DNA of 64,000 nt from JANNWF01 sp052390415 (GCA_052390415.1 JBQTGY010000006.1:4254-68253); one strand, 5' to 3'. Counted from the first letter of the stretch, positions 1 through 8,686 are shown. Notes: generated by a model not told the origin, from the letters alone. Program-made: numbers and translations.

Positions 1-653
1 AAACCCCATTGAGGTGTGTCCGCAAAATCTTTCAGCGCCACGGTGGGCAGCGAATAACTGGTCCCGGACGGAATGTCGACCAGATGCGCGGCACCACGCA
101 GCGCTTTGCCAACAGGAACCAGCCATTCGGCGGCGCTCAGCCCGTCCAGGCGCTCCGCGATCTGTGCACACTGGCGAAGGCGCAGCAATTCGCCGATGCC
201 GCGTTCGGTCTTGGTCCGCCCAAGCAAATAGACCTCGATCCAACCCTCCGCGCCAACGTTCGCGAACGTCACCGGGCCGGTAGTCAAGGCCGACTCATCT
301 CGAAAAGCGCAGGTCGTGCTGTCGGTGCTCAGAGCGGTGCGGCCCTGCACCTGCGACAAGGTGAAATTCCAGCTTGCGTGCGGTGCCAGAAACACCGTGA
401 AGTGCTCGGAAACCAGCGTCCCGGCGGTGTCACCCGTATCCAACTTCACCACCACGCTGATCGCCAGCGGCTCTTCCGCGTTCACGTCGAGCAAGCTCAC
501 CGTCTGACTGACCGAGGCCACCGTCGACAACTCAGCGCCAGCGCTGAAATACGGATACAGCAGAACCTGGCCGTACCCATCGTTGCTGCGTTCAACTGCT
601 GCGTTGCCCGTTGCAGCAGCCAAGAGTCCGATCAACACCATGGATCTGAGCAT
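1..653 (-). CDS. secreted protein of unknown function, C-terminus off the left edge
   Basis: The minus strand is open from the window edge to an ATG at 653, giving 217 codons with no stop, so the C-terminus lies outside. The N-terminus MLRSMVLIGLLAAATGNAA reads as a signal peptide, followed by the segment DGYGQVLLYPYFSAGAEL and a beta-rich region. A second in-frame ATG exists at 641, but the one at 653 keeps a better signal peptide. The style (signal peptide, then a 'QVLLYPYF' strand) recalls uncharacterised extracytoplasmic proteins of Gammaproteobacteria. I cannot assign a function. Two cysteines in the mature part could form a disulfide. Confidence 0.7.
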   Translation of the reverse strand, partial: MLRSMVLIGLLAAATGNAAVERSNDGYGQVLLYPYFSAGAELSTVASVSQTVSLLDVNAEEPLAISVVVKLDTGDTAGTLVSEHFTVFLAPHASWNFTLSQVQGRTALSTDSTTCAFRDESALTTGPVTFANVGAEGWIEVYLLGRTKTERGIGELLRLRQCAQIAERLDGLSAAEWLVPVGKALRGAAHLVDIPSGTSYSLPTVALKDFADTPQWG

Positions 654-752
654 GGGGTAGGCCTGCTCCGTGATTCAATCCATCGAGGGTAACGAAGAAC
701 TGGCAGATCGCCAAACCGGCAAAGGGGACCGTCCGCGACTCAGCAACGCGCT

Positions 753-1178
753 TTATGCGCCAGGCACGAGCAGCGGATTGCACGTAAGCAATCCTGCGTA
801 CTGTCTGCTGTGCTGGAGGTCTTCGCTGTAGAGGACCTCACAGCCGCTGCGGATGGCGGCTTCGACGATCAGGGCATCGAACCAGGAAAGCTGTTCACGT
901 TGCGACAGCTCGTGGGCATCCAACACGAGAGTCTGGTCAGCGCTGACCACCTCGAATGTGGCCACCGCGGTAAGCGCGCGCTGCGTGTCGGCGTGGCTCA
1001 GCGGTGGCTTCAGCTTGCGGGTCAACACCGAGCGCAACTCGATGAAGACCTGGGTGCTGACGACGATCTCATGCTCTGCGGCGAGTTCGCGCAGCCAAGC
1101 ACCGACCCGTTGCGACTTTTCCGGCTCGCGTTGATCGAGTCGGTAAGCCCAGAGATTGGTGTCGACGAAGACCCGCAC
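753..1178 (-). CDS. vapC: PIN-domain toxin, VapC-like
   Basis: This is a 141-aa PIN-domain ribonuclease, about the usual VapC length. The acidic residues expected for Mg2+ binding are visible: D6 in VDTN, E47 in FIELRSV, D101 in WFDALIVEAA and D120 in YSEDLQ. VapC toxins cleave specific RNA targets and are held inactive by the cognate antitoxin. The start lies 2 bp after the antitoxin stop, so the pair is co-transcribed and probably translationally coupled. The target RNA cannot be read from sequence. Confidence 0.88.
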   Translation of the reverse strand: MRVFVDTNLWAYRLDQREPEKSQRVGAWLRELAAEHEIVVSTQVFIELRSVLTRKLKPPLSHADTQRALTAVATFEVVSADQTLVLDAHELSQREQLSWFDALIVEAAIRSGCEVLYSEDLQHSRQYAGLLTCNPLLVPGA

Positions 1179-1180
1179 CT

Positions 1181-1408
1181 TCAGCGCTCGTGCAACTCGC
1201 CACGGCTCCAGCGCGCATCGCTGCGTGAGGCGGTGCTGGCGGCCAGCGCATCCAGCGCATCCAGCGCCTCAAAACGCCGGCGCTTGCTGTCGGCATAACG
1301 AGTCAGGTAATCGCGCACCAGCGCATTGACCGATGTCCGGTCGCGCAACGCGGCCTCGCGCGCGCGCTGCAAAATGTCGTCGTCAATGCTCAGGGTCAAA
1401 TTGGACAT
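1181..1408 (-). CDS. ribbon-helix-helix antitoxin paired with VapC
   Basis: This 75-aa protein begins MSNLTLSIDDDILQRAREAA, the pattern of a ribbon-helix-helix DNA-binding antitoxin (one beta strand then two helices). The open frame continues upstream to 1513, but the ATG at 1408 is preceded by a GAAGGAT ribosome site and starts exactly at the conserved domain. The C-terminal half is the likely toxin-binding arm and carries a short repeat (DALDALDAL) encoded by tandem GCATCCAGC copies near 1247-1271. It should neutralise the downstream PIN toxin and repress its own promoter. Confidence 0.82.
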   Translation of the reverse strand: MSNLTLSIDDDILQRAREAALRDRTSVNALVRDYLTRYADSKRRRFEALDALDALAASTASRSDARWSRGELHER

Positions 1409-1433
1409 ACATCCTTCAAAATCGACACGGGAT

Positions 1434-1446
1434 ACGTGTAGCACGT
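1434..1446. promoter_or_regulatory. candidate operator of the vapBC-like pair
   Basis: ACGTGTAGCACGT is a perfect inverted repeat (ACGTG/CACGT, 3-bp centre) 26 bp upstream of the antitoxin start. On the minus strand it directly follows a TATGCT that could be a -10 box. Ribbon-helix-helix antitoxins usually bind such palindromes to autoregulate. No binding has been shown; position and symmetry are the only support. Confidence 0.4.
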
Positions 1447-1633
1447 AGCATACAGCGATTCGTCGGCTAACCTGCAACCGTGAGCCAACGCTCTCAAGCA
1501 CACCTAAAGTCATGGTTTTGCAACCTGATGTCGCGGAAGTTTTTCAGGCATCCGCGATGTTGGATACGTGAGGCCATTTCAAGCGTAAGTGCTCACACGC
1601 TGCAGCCATCCCACCCATGCAACGAGCACCACC

Positions 1634-1915
1634 ATGTCAGTCACCTTGTGGCAAGCCTTCGCAACCGTTTTCGTGACGGTTTTTCTGGCTGAAATCGGCG
1701 ACAAGACCCAACTCGCGACCATGCTGTTTTCGGCCAAGGCCGAGTCCAGCAAGTGGGTAGTGTTCGCGGGTTCGGCTTCCGCGCTGGTATTGGCCGCCGG
1801 CATCGGCGTGCTGGTTGGCGCGCAACTTGAGCGGGTAGTTTCACCTGCCACGCTGAAAATCGTCGCCGGCATCGGCTTCATTGCCGTTGGACTGTGGACC
1901 TTGCTCGCGAAGTGA
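1634..1915 (+). CDS. GDT1/UPF0016 family Mn2+/Ca2+ transporter, single repeat
   Basis: This is a 93-aa hydrophobic protein with the family signature E-x-G-D-K-T (EIGDKTQLAT) in the first membrane segment and three predicted membrane segments in all. UPF0016/GDT1 members exchange Mn2+ or Ca2+ for protons. Full-length members have two such repeats (about 190 aa), whereas this gene encodes one, so it would have to work as a dimer, as other short bacterial members are thought to do. The open frame extends upstream to 1589, but the ATG at 1634 gives the conserved N-terminus. I see no Mn2+ riboswitch upstream. Confidence 0.8.
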   Translation: MSVTLWQAFATVFVTVFLAEIGDKTQLATMLFSAKAESSKWVVFAGSASALVLAAGIGVLVGAQLERVVSPATLKIVAGIGFIAVGLWTLLAK

Positions 1916-2003
1916 TGGCGCTACCAAACCACGGCAACACCACCCCGAGTCCGCCACATCGCCAGCGTATAGTCGCGCCGGAACACTTGCGAGGGAGAAT
2001 CGC

Positions 2004-3968
2004 GTGAACGACGACCGGCTTCCGTTTCGGGCTGATGAAAACGCGTTGATGCAGTTCGGCGTGCCCGGGGCCGCACCGCTGCTGAACTACAACGTGCCAC
2101 AACCGGCCGAATACAACGGTCGCTATTTTCTCGATCTGACCGTGCCGCCCGACACCCTGAAGCCACCGCGAGTGCCGGCGCCGGAGCCGACCCCGAATCC
2201 CAAGCCTGATCCCAAGCCCGATCCGAATCCCAAGCCCGATCCGAATCCCGATTCATCGCCCGGTCGTTTGCCTGGCACCGACTATTCGATCAAGGACATC
2301 AACGATCTGGTGGGTGGTCTGGTCGCCCAGGTTGACCTGAGCGATTTGCTCACGCCGCAGCAGCCCTTGAATCCTGGACCCTTGCCCGGAAACCCGGATC
2401 CCGGTCCGATCCCGGGTCTGCCCGGCGGTGGTCCATTGCCAGTGCCGCCGTTTGATTTGATCGTCGATGCCGCGCTGTCGCGGATGCCGGGGTTGTTGCC
2501 GGGTGGCAATCTTGACCTTCCAGGCATCCTCGCCGACAGCGTGATCCGGCGGCGGCTGAAGGAGATGGGCGTGGAAGCCGAGCAACTCACGCCTGCGTTC
2601 AGACCGCTGCCGCGGCGAGCGCGTCTGGGTCTGGTGCCCGGTCAACGGCCCGCCTATTTGCGCCGACTCGATGCACTGGTGGGCCGCATCGGCGCGCACC
2701 GCTTTGTGCAGCGGGTGCGGCAAGGCGAGCGTGTGGTGCAGACGCGCAGCATGAGTGGCGACGTTCGTTACGAGCTGCGCGATGAAATTCCCGCTGGCCC
2801 ACCGCGCATCGCGATCGTCCATCAGTGCCGGATGTCGAGTTTTCTTGGCGAGTACGGCGCAGGTCGCACCATCAGCACGTTTTCGCTGTTGCCGGGTGAG
2901 CGTCACGAAGTGGAGGTGAAAACCTACAAGCGCTCGAAGGCCAAGCAGTCGGAAGCCTCAAGCATTCTCGACAGTTTTGAGGAAGAGTCGGCCGATGAAT
3001 TCCAGGCCGATCTGACCCAGGAAAGTTCGACCGCACAATCGCAGGATTCGAGTTTGGCGGTCTCGGCCAATGTGCAAGCGTCGGCGACCTGGGGTTGGGG
3101 TTCGGCCAACGCCTCGGGTACGGTCAATTCGACCGCGGCCAGCAAACGCGAGGACTTCGCCAAGAACGTTGCCAGCTCCACGCAAAAACATGCGGCGAAG
3201 GCGGCGGCCAAGCGGCAACTGGAAGTGAATACGTCCAGCGAAACCGAGACCGAAGAAGGCGAAGAACGCGCCATCAAACGCACCATCGAAAACATCAACG
3301 TCGGCCGCACGCTCAACTTCGTACTGCGGCAGATGAATCAGGTTTTCGTCACGGTGTTGTCGGTCACCGACATCCGCTTGGCCTACAGCAATGGGCAGCC
3401 GGGTCACTATCAGGAATTCACCCTGCCGGAACTCGACGAGCTTCTGACCCAGCACGTTGTGCCGTCCAAGTTCGAGCTGGTGAAAACGAAGATCTGGAAC
3501 GCGCTGTTTCTGTCGTTTGACTGGGAAACCGAGCTGCGACCCTTGGTCGAGGCCAAGAGTCTGGCGCACAGCGGTGACGGCGAGCTCATCACCGACGCCA
3601 GCATCGAGGCCGCGGAGCACCCGCTGAAAGCATCGTTCTGGCGGTTTCCGCGGGTATCGAGCCAATTGCTGCCCGCGCGGGACGGTGTCGATGTCACCGT
3701 GCCCGGCGTGGTGTTGGGCGTGACCCGCTCGATCCTGCCCACCGATGGCGTGATCGTGGAGTCGCTGCTGGGGCAGGGCAATGCACTGGATGCCTATTCG
3801 CTGGGTCTGCAGATGGAAGCCGTGCGCGAGAAGCTGGCGAGCAACGACCGCACGCAGGCGCAGACCGATCTGCTGCGACAGAAGATGTTGGCAGTCAGCG
3901 ACAACGACGGCGAACGCGTGAAGTTGTTGCAGGCGCTATTCCCGAGCTTGCCTTCCGAAAATGGCTGA
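2004..3968 (+). CDS. large protein of unknown function with a proline-rich repeat, partner of the ADP-ribosylglycohydrolase
   Basis: The GTG at 2004 is chosen because GAGGGAG lies 6 bp upstream; this gives 654 aa, although the frame is open back to 1881. There is no signal peptide or membrane segment. Residues about 50-85 are a PDPNPKPD-type repeat, followed by Gly/Pro-rich loops to about 170. A globular part (about 190-330) includes SFLGEYGAGRTISTFSLLPG. Residues about 330-450 form a Ser/Ala/Glu/Gln-rich stretch that probably includes coiled coil (SSILDSFEEESADEFQ). A second globular part reaches the C-terminus. I do not recognise the family. The stop overlaps the start of the next gene by 8 bp, so the two are co-translated. 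Repeats plus a long polar helix suggest a structural or scaffold protein, but that is a guess. Confidence 0.75.
   Translation: MNDDRLPFRADENALMQFGVPGAAPLLNYNVPQPAEYNGRYFLDLTVPPDTLKPPRVPAPEPTPNPKPDPKPDPNPKPDPNPDSSPGRLPGTDYSIKDINDLVGGLVAQVDLSDLLTPQQPLNPGPLPGNPDPGPIPGLPGGGPLPVPPFDLIVDAALSRMPGLLPGGNLDLPGILADSVIRRRLKEMGVEAEQLTPAFRPLPRRARLGLVPGQRPAYLRRLDALVGRIGAHRFVQRVRQGERVVQTRSMSGDVRYELRDEIPAGPPRIAIVHQCRMSSFLGEYGAGRTISTFSLLPGERHEVEVKTYKRSKAKQSEASSILDSFEEESADEFQADLTQESSTAQSQDSSLAVSANVQASATWGWGSANASGTVNSTAASKREDFAKNVASSTQKHAAKAAAKRQLEVNTSSETETEEGEERAIKRTIENINVGRTLNFVLRQMNQVFVTVLSVTDIRLAYSNGQPGHYQEFTLPELDELLTQHVVPSKFELVKTKIWNALFLSFDWETELRPLVEAKSLAHSGDGELITDASIEAAEHPLKASFWRFPRVSSQLLPARDGVDVTVPGVVLGVTRSILPTDGVIVESLLGQGNALDAYSLGLQMEAVREKLASNDRTQAQTDLLRQKMLAVSDNDGERVKLLQALFPSLPSENG
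2191..2254 (+). repeat. in-gene tandem repeat encoding PDPNPKPD
   Basis: A degenerate array of 12-18 bp units of the form AATCCCAAGCCCGATCC encodes alternating Pro with Asp, Asn or Lys in the 654-aa protein. The copies differ by single bases. All units are multiples of three, so copy-number change would lengthen or shorten the linker without a frameshift. Confidence 0.8.
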
Positions 3969-5460
3969 GCTGCCGCCACTGGCAGGCGGGGTGAGTGGCA
4001 ATACAGCCGCCGAAAAGGCCGGCAACAATGCCTTGCGCAGCGATGCTCTGAACGACCGCGCGACCGCGCCAAAAGCGACCATCGGGTCGACCGACAAGGT
4101 GTTGTCGAACAAGGCGCTGCAACAGGATAAAACCGCCGCCAAACCCACCTGCACCCTGACGCGTGAGCAGTTCCGCGACAAGGCGATGGGCATGATGCTG
4201 ATGGGCGCGTTTGGTGATGCCCTGGGGGCGGCGCATGAGGTGTTGGGACTGAATGGTGAGATCGCCAAGGACTTGCTTGCACTGGATCTGAGGGCGTACA
4301 AAATCTACGAGCAACGAACCGCTCCGGAAGCGTTCGGCGTGTGGCCGACACCGTTGGGAACCACGCTTGCCAACGAGGTGGGAATCGTCACCGACGACAC
4401 CGGCGTGCGCGTGATGATGTTGCACCAATGGTTGCGTGACCAAGACGCGGCAGACGCGTTGGTCGCAACCATCGGTGGCATCGTCACCAAGCCCGATGAA
4501 AAGGGCTACGAAGCGTGGTTGCAGGCGATGCACAACCATCCGTACCGGACAGCGCCGGCGCACTACAAAGCGGTGTTCGCCATGCGCGAGCGGGTGATCA
4601 ATGAAGTGCTGTACTGGCTCTCGCAGGAGCGTTCCAGCCGCGGGTTGCCGGCCAGCCCAACGACAACAGAAACCCCCGCAAACAGACCGCTTGCGACGAA
4701 CATTACGCAGTTTTGGGACGCGGTTTCGCCGGTGGTATTTGGCCAGTTTCTGTATCTGGAGCTTGCCTCGATCTACTTTGGCTGCGAGCGGGCCAAGGTG
4801 CTGAATCAGTTCAAGAACTTCTCGATCCTGGATCACGGTTACGCGGGATTTTCGACCGGCATGCTGGCGGCGATTCTGGCGCAAGCCATCCGCTCCGATG
4901 CCACGGAGCCCTTCGCCACTTTTTTCATTCGCCAAGCCGAACAACTGCTGGATGCAACTGCACCCGCAAAATTGATCGATGCATGGCAGCTAGGCAAACA
5001 GGTCGGCACCGACGATCGCGGCAATCCGCTGCAAACGCTTCTGGAAGCGATCAGGGATCGCATCTTCGTCACCTTCAAACCCTTCGAAGGACAGGGCCGT
5101 GGCAAGTTCGACTGCGCCTTGTTCCTGGCGCAAATGTCCGCCGTGCTGCATTGGGCTGGCAGCAGTTATGAAGCACTCTGTGCGTTGGCCTTTGGCGTCG
5201 GCGATAGCGATACCATTCCCGCCCAACTTGGCTCGATCATGGGTGCCTATTACGGCGAAACCGCGTGGCGCGACGTTGGCATGGCAACTCGATTCGATCA
5301 GGTGCAAGCGGGCGTCGAGAAATACTTTGCTACCTCACCGACGCCTGCCGAACTCACGGTGATTCCTCTCGTCAGCGAAGCAAAACCCTTTCGATTCGGT
5401 GACGTCGCCGACTGCCTGGCTCGACTTGCTTCGCGGCACGGTTGCTGCGAGTTCCGTTGA
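3961..5460 (+). CDS. ADP-ribosylglycohydrolase (DraG/ARH family) with N-terminal extension
   Basis: The 499-aa protein carries the three metal-binding blocks of the family in order: GAFGDALG at residues 82-89, TDDT at 144-147, and GDSDT at 414-418 followed by a Gly/Ala-rich helix. These residues bind two Mg2+ or Mn2+ ions and the family removes ADP-ribose from proteins or other acceptors. The first about 65 residues are polar, low-complexity and outside the domain. At 499 aa it is longer than DraG (about 300 aa), with an enlarged middle. Its start lies inside the end of the 654-aa gene (8-bp overlap), which strongly suggests joint function. The substrate is unknown and no ADP-ribosyltransferase is visible nearby. 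Confidence 0.88.
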   Translation: MAELPPLAGGVSGNTAAEKAGNNALRSDALNDRATAPKATIGSTDKVLSNKALQQDKTAAKPTCTLTREQFRDKAMGMMLMGAFGDALGAAHEVLGLNGEIAKDLLALDLRAYKIYEQRTAPEAFGVWPTPLGTTLANEVGIVTDDTGVRVMMLHQWLRDQDAADALVATIGGIVTKPDEKGYEAWLQAMHNHPYRTAPAHYKAVFAMRERVINEVLYWLSQERSSRGLPASPTTTETPANRPLATNITQFWDAVSPVVFGQFLYLELASIYFGCERAKVLNQFKNFSILDHGYAGFSTGMLAAILAQAIRSDATEPFATFFIRQAEQLLDATAPAKLIDAWQLGKQVGTDDRGNPLQTLLEAIRDRIFVTFKPFEGQGRGKFDCALFLAQMSAVLHWAGSSYEALCALAFGVGDSDTIPAQLGSIMGAYYGETAWRDVGMATRFDQVQAGVEKYFATSPTPAELTVIPLVSEAKPFRFGDVADCLARLASRHGCCEFR

Positions 5461-5526
5461 AGTTTTCACGCGTGGCGGCGAGCACAGGTCGATAATCGGA
5501 ACGGCCTCAAAACAGGAGCACAGGCC

Positions 5527-6933
5527 ATGACCCACAGCCCGGAAATGCAGGTTCAGTTCCTGGGTGCGGCCGGCGAGGTCACCGGTTCGCGGCACCTGGT
5601 CGAATGTGGCAAGCACAAAGTCCTGCTGGATTGCGGAATGATCCAGGGCGGCCGTGGCGAGGCAGCGCGCAATGCGGGTGCATTCGGTTTCGATGCGCGG
5701 CGACTCAACGCGGTGGTGGTCAGCCATGCCCACATCGACCACATCGGACGCCTGCCGTTGTTGCTGAGACGCGGCTATCGCGGGCCGATCTACGCCACGC
5801 CGGCGACCATCCAGCTGGCGCGCATCATGCTGGAAGATTCGGCCTCGTTGGCGGCGGCCGATGCCGAACGCGAAACACGCGCACGCTTGCGACGCGGCGA
5901 AGAACCCGTCGAGCCGCTGTACTCCTTGAATGACGTCGCCGACACGCTCGCCAGAATGCGGCCGATCGACTATGGCGCGGCGCAGGAAATCCTGCCCGGC
6001 ATCCATGTCGACTTCGAAGACGCCGGCCACATCATCGGCGCGGCCAGCGTCGGCGTGACAACCGAGCTTGGTGAACGCCGTCGCCGTTTGGTGTTCTCCG
6101 GCGATATTGGTCCCAAAGGCACGCCGTTCCTGTGCGACCCCACGCCACGCACGGAAGCTGACCTGCTGTTGCTGGAGAGCACCTACGGCGATCGCCTGCA
6201 CCGCCCGCGCGCGGAAACCGTCGCACAGATGGGCGAGATTCTTGATCGCGCCTGGCAGGACGGCGGCAACGTGCTGATTCCGGCGTTCGCGGTGGGGCGC
6301 AGTCAGGAGCTCCTGTACTGGTTCGCCCGTCACTTTCAGGACTGGGGATTGGCGCGCTGGAAGATCTATCTCGACTCGCCAATGGCGGCCAAGGTGGTGG
6401 AGGTTTACAAGCGCCACGCCGAATTGTTCGATGCCGATGGCAAACAGCGCATGGCCAGCGGCAAGGGTCCATTTCAACTGTCCAACTTGCGCCTGGTCAG
6501 TGACGCCCAGGATTCGATGGCGCTGAACCGTCGCGGTGGCGGCGCGATCATCATCGCCGGCTCCGGCATGTGCAACGGCGGTCGCATCCGTCATCACCTG
6601 CGGCACAACCTGTGGCGCGAAAATGCCGATGTGCTGTTCGTCGGTTATCAGGCGATGGGCACCTTGGGTCGGCGACTGGTCGACGGCGCACCCTTCGTCA
6701 CCATCTTCGGCGAGAAGATTCGGGTGAAAGCCCGTCGCCACACCATCGGCGGACTGTCGGCGCATGCCGATCAAGCAGGCTTGCTGGAATGGTATGGCCA
6801 CTTCAGCTCGCGCCCGCCGGTGGCCTTGGTGCATGGCGAGGACGGTGCTCGGCATGCCTTGGCCGCGGAGTTGAAGAAGCGATTCGGCGCTGCGGTCACC
6901 ATCGCGATGCCGGGCGGATGCATGAGCTTCTGA
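5527..6933 (+). CDS. metallo-beta-lactamase/beta-CASP family nuclease
   Basis: This 468-aa protein has the order MBL, beta-CASP, RMMBL. The Zn-binding motif HAHIDH is at residues 67-72, a later Asp is in FSGDIG, and the C-terminal RMMBL part contains GGLSAHAD. This is the CPSF-73-like architecture, usually annotated as an RNA-processing exo/endonuclease. An AGGAG ribosome site lies just before the ATG. It follows the ADP-ribosylglycohydrolase on the same strand after 66 bp, which is enough for a separate start, so a shared operon is possible but unproved. Confidence 0.9.
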   Translation: MTHSPEMQVQFLGAAGEVTGSRHLVECGKHKVLLDCGMIQGGRGEAARNAGAFGFDARRLNAVVVSHAHIDHIGRLPLLLRRGYRGPIYATPATIQLARIMLEDSASLAAADAERETRARLRRGEEPVEPLYSLNDVADTLARMRPIDYGAAQEILPGIHVDFEDAGHIIGAASVGVTTELGERRRRLVFSGDIGPKGTPFLCDPTPRTEADLLLLESTYGDRLHRPRAETVAQMGEILDRAWQDGGNVLIPAFAVGRSQELLYWFARHFQDWGLARWKIYLDSPMAAKVVEVYKRHAELFDADGKQRMASGKGPFQLSNLRLVSDAQDSMALNRRGGGAIIIAGSGMCNGGRIRHHLRHNLWRENADVLFVGYQAMGTLGRRLVDGAPFVTIFGEKIRVKARRHTIGGLSAHADQAGLLEWYGHFSSRPPVALVHGEDGARHALAAELKKRFGAAVTIAMPGGCMSF

Positions 6934-7104
6934 AGGCTCGGCTTCGGTGGCACCAGGCGGGGCTGGACAACCACGCGCATCGATCAACCACCGCAGCGTT
7001 GGTCTCTGGTGTGTGAGTCAAGCTGCGGCAAAGCCGCGGCAGATGCGTCCTGCGGGTTGCTGCAGGTGACACGCGGCGCCAACCGGCGCGGCGATTGCGC
7101 CATT

Positions 7105-7118
7105 TGTACCTAAGTACA
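7105..7118. promoter_or_regulatory. inverted repeat TGTAC-CTAA-GTACA upstream of the GntP permease
   Basis: TGTACCTAAGTACA is a 5-bp inverted repeat with a 4-bp centre, 60 bp upstream of the permease start. A similar GTACT-TTAGT-AGTAC lies upstream of the M16 peptidase gene (55882-55896). It could be a regulator site, but only symmetry and position support this. Confidence 0.3.
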
Positions 7119-7177
7119 GTGGGCTTTGGTGTCATGGATGCGGACACTGCGCAACTGCATCCTGCCGGAGCCGGCCG

Positions 7178-8575
7178 TTGGATTTCCTGATCGTCCTCGC
7201 ATCCCTGTGCTTTCTGATGCTGGTGGCCTATCGCGGCTACAGCGTCATCCTGTTTGCACCGGTGGCCGCCTTGGGCGCAGTGCTGCTGACCGACCCGTCG
7301 CTGGTCGCGCCGGTGTTCACCGGCTTGTTCATGGACAAGATGGTCGGCTTTCTGAAGTTGTATTTCCCGGTGTTTCTGCTCGGCGCGATCTTCGGCAAGT
7401 TGATCGAGATCTCCGGTTTTTCAAAGTCCATCGTCGCCGCGGTGATCCGCTTGTTCGGGCCGGAACGGGCGATGTTATCCATCGTCGCGGTCTGCGCCGT
7501 GCTCACGTATGGAGGCGTGTCGCTGTTCGTGGTGGTGTTTGCGGTGTATCCGTTCGCGGCCGAGATGTTCCGCCAAGGCAACATCCCCAAGCGCTTGATC
7601 CCGGGCACGATTGCGCTGGGCGCATTCACCTTCACCATGGATGCGTTGCCGGGCACGCCGCAAATCCAGAACATCATCCCGGCCTCGTTCTTCGGCACCG
7701 ATACCTGGGCTGCGCCGATCCTCGGCACGCTGGGCGGCCTGTTCATCCTCGCCATGGGCATGCTCTATCTGGAATGGCGGCGGCGGGTGGCACATAGCGT
7801 TGGCGAGGGTTACGGCAGCGAATTGCTGAATGAACCTGCAGCTTTCGCCGGTGCTCGTTTGGCCAATCCGTGGCTGGCGTTGTTGCCGCTGCTGGTGGTG
7901 GGTGTGGCCAACAAGATCTTCACCCTGTTGATTCCTGCCTATTACGGAGCGAGTCATTCTTTCGCGCCCTCGGTGATCGGCACGCCGCCACCCGTGGTGC
8001 AGGAAGTCTCCAAGATCGCCGCGATCTGGGCGGTGGAAGCCGCCTTGTTGTTGGGCATCGTGACGGTGCTGCTGTTGGCGTGGCGTTCGGTGGCAACGCA
8101 GTTCGCCGAGAGCACCAAGCCGGCAATTGGCGGCGCCTTGTTGGCGTCGATGAACACGGCGTCGGAGTATGGATTCGGCGCGGTGATTGCGTCCTTGCCC
8201 GGTTTTCTGGTGGTCGCCAACGCGCTGGGTTCGATTCCCAATCCGCTGATCAACGAGGCCGTGACCGTGTCCGCCTTGGCCGGCATCACCGGTTCGGCCT
8301 CCGGTGGCATGAGCATCGCGCTGGCGGCGATGGCCGACACCTTCATCGCCAATGCCAATGCCGCCGGCATCCCGATGGAAGTGCTGCACCGCGTCGCCGC
8401 CATGGCCAGCGGTGGCATGGACACCTTGCCGCACAACGGCGCCGTCATCACCCTGTTGGCCGTGACCGGCCTGACCCATCGGCAGGCCTACAAAGACATC
8501 TTCGCCATCACCATCATCAAGACCACGGCCGTGTTTGTGGTGATCGGGATCTTCTACGCGACTGGATGGGTCTGA
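7178..8575 (+). CDS. GntP-family permease
   Basis: The 465-aa protein is hydrophobic throughout with about 12 membrane segments. It has the GntP-family layout, including the Gly-rich TYGGVSLFVVVFAVYPFA and a C-terminal GGMDTLPHNGAVITLL stretch typical of this family of gluconate/hydroxy-acid:H+ symporters. The start is a TTG at 7178 with GGAG 7 bp upstream. There is no neighbouring catabolic gene, so the substrate (gluconate, another hydroxy acid or a short-chain acid) cannot be named. Confidence 0.85.
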   Translation: MDFLIVLASLCFLMLVAYRGYSVILFAPVAALGAVLLTDPSLVAPVFTGLFMDKMVGFLKLYFPVFLLGAIFGKLIEISGFSKSIVAAVIRLFGPERAMLSIVAVCAVLTYGGVSLFVVVFAVYPFAAEMFRQGNIPKRLIPGTIALGAFTFTMDALPGTPQIQNIIPASFFGTDTWAAPILGTLGGLFILAMGMLYLEWRRRVAHSVGEGYGSELLNEPAAFAGARLANPWLALLPLLVVGVANKIFTLLIPAYYGASHSFAPSVIGTPPPVVQEVSKIAAIWAVEAALLLGIVTVLLLAWRSVATQFAESTKPAIGGALLASMNTASEYGFGAVIASLPGFLVVANALGSIPNPLINEAVTVSALAGITGSASGGMSIALAAMADTFIANANAAGIPMEVLHRVAAMASGGMDTLPHNGAVITLLAVTGLTHRQAYKDIFAITIIKTTAVFVVIGIFYATGWV

Positions 8576-8592
8576 CAGCAACAGCGGGTCCG

Positions 8593-8659
8593 TAGGGCGG
8601 GTCTCGGCCCGCCGATCTTCCGTCGGGAAATTCAACACGGCGGGCCAAGGCCCGCCCTA
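8593..8659. repeat. palindromic intergenic repeat, family A (TAGGGCGGG)
   Basis: The left end TAGGGCGGGTCTCGGCCCGC and the right end GGCGGGCCAAGGCCCGCCCT form two small hairpins that also pair with each other as one long hairpin. A second copy is at 12162-12245. The copies are intergenic and lack a T-run, so they fit REP-like dispersed repeats better than classical terminators. Confidence 0.7.
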
Positions 8660-8686
8660 TGGCGACTGGCCGGCTAAAATCGCCGA

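Noticed and set aside
1447..1633. Mn2+ (yybP-ykoY) riboswitch before the GDT1-type gene
   Set aside because: The conserved GGGGAGUAG core and flanking helices are not seen in this stretch.
5335..6987. 550-aa minus-strand open frame
   Set aside because: It covers the beta-CASP gene on the other strand, which has a ribosome site and clear motifs; the mirror frame has none.
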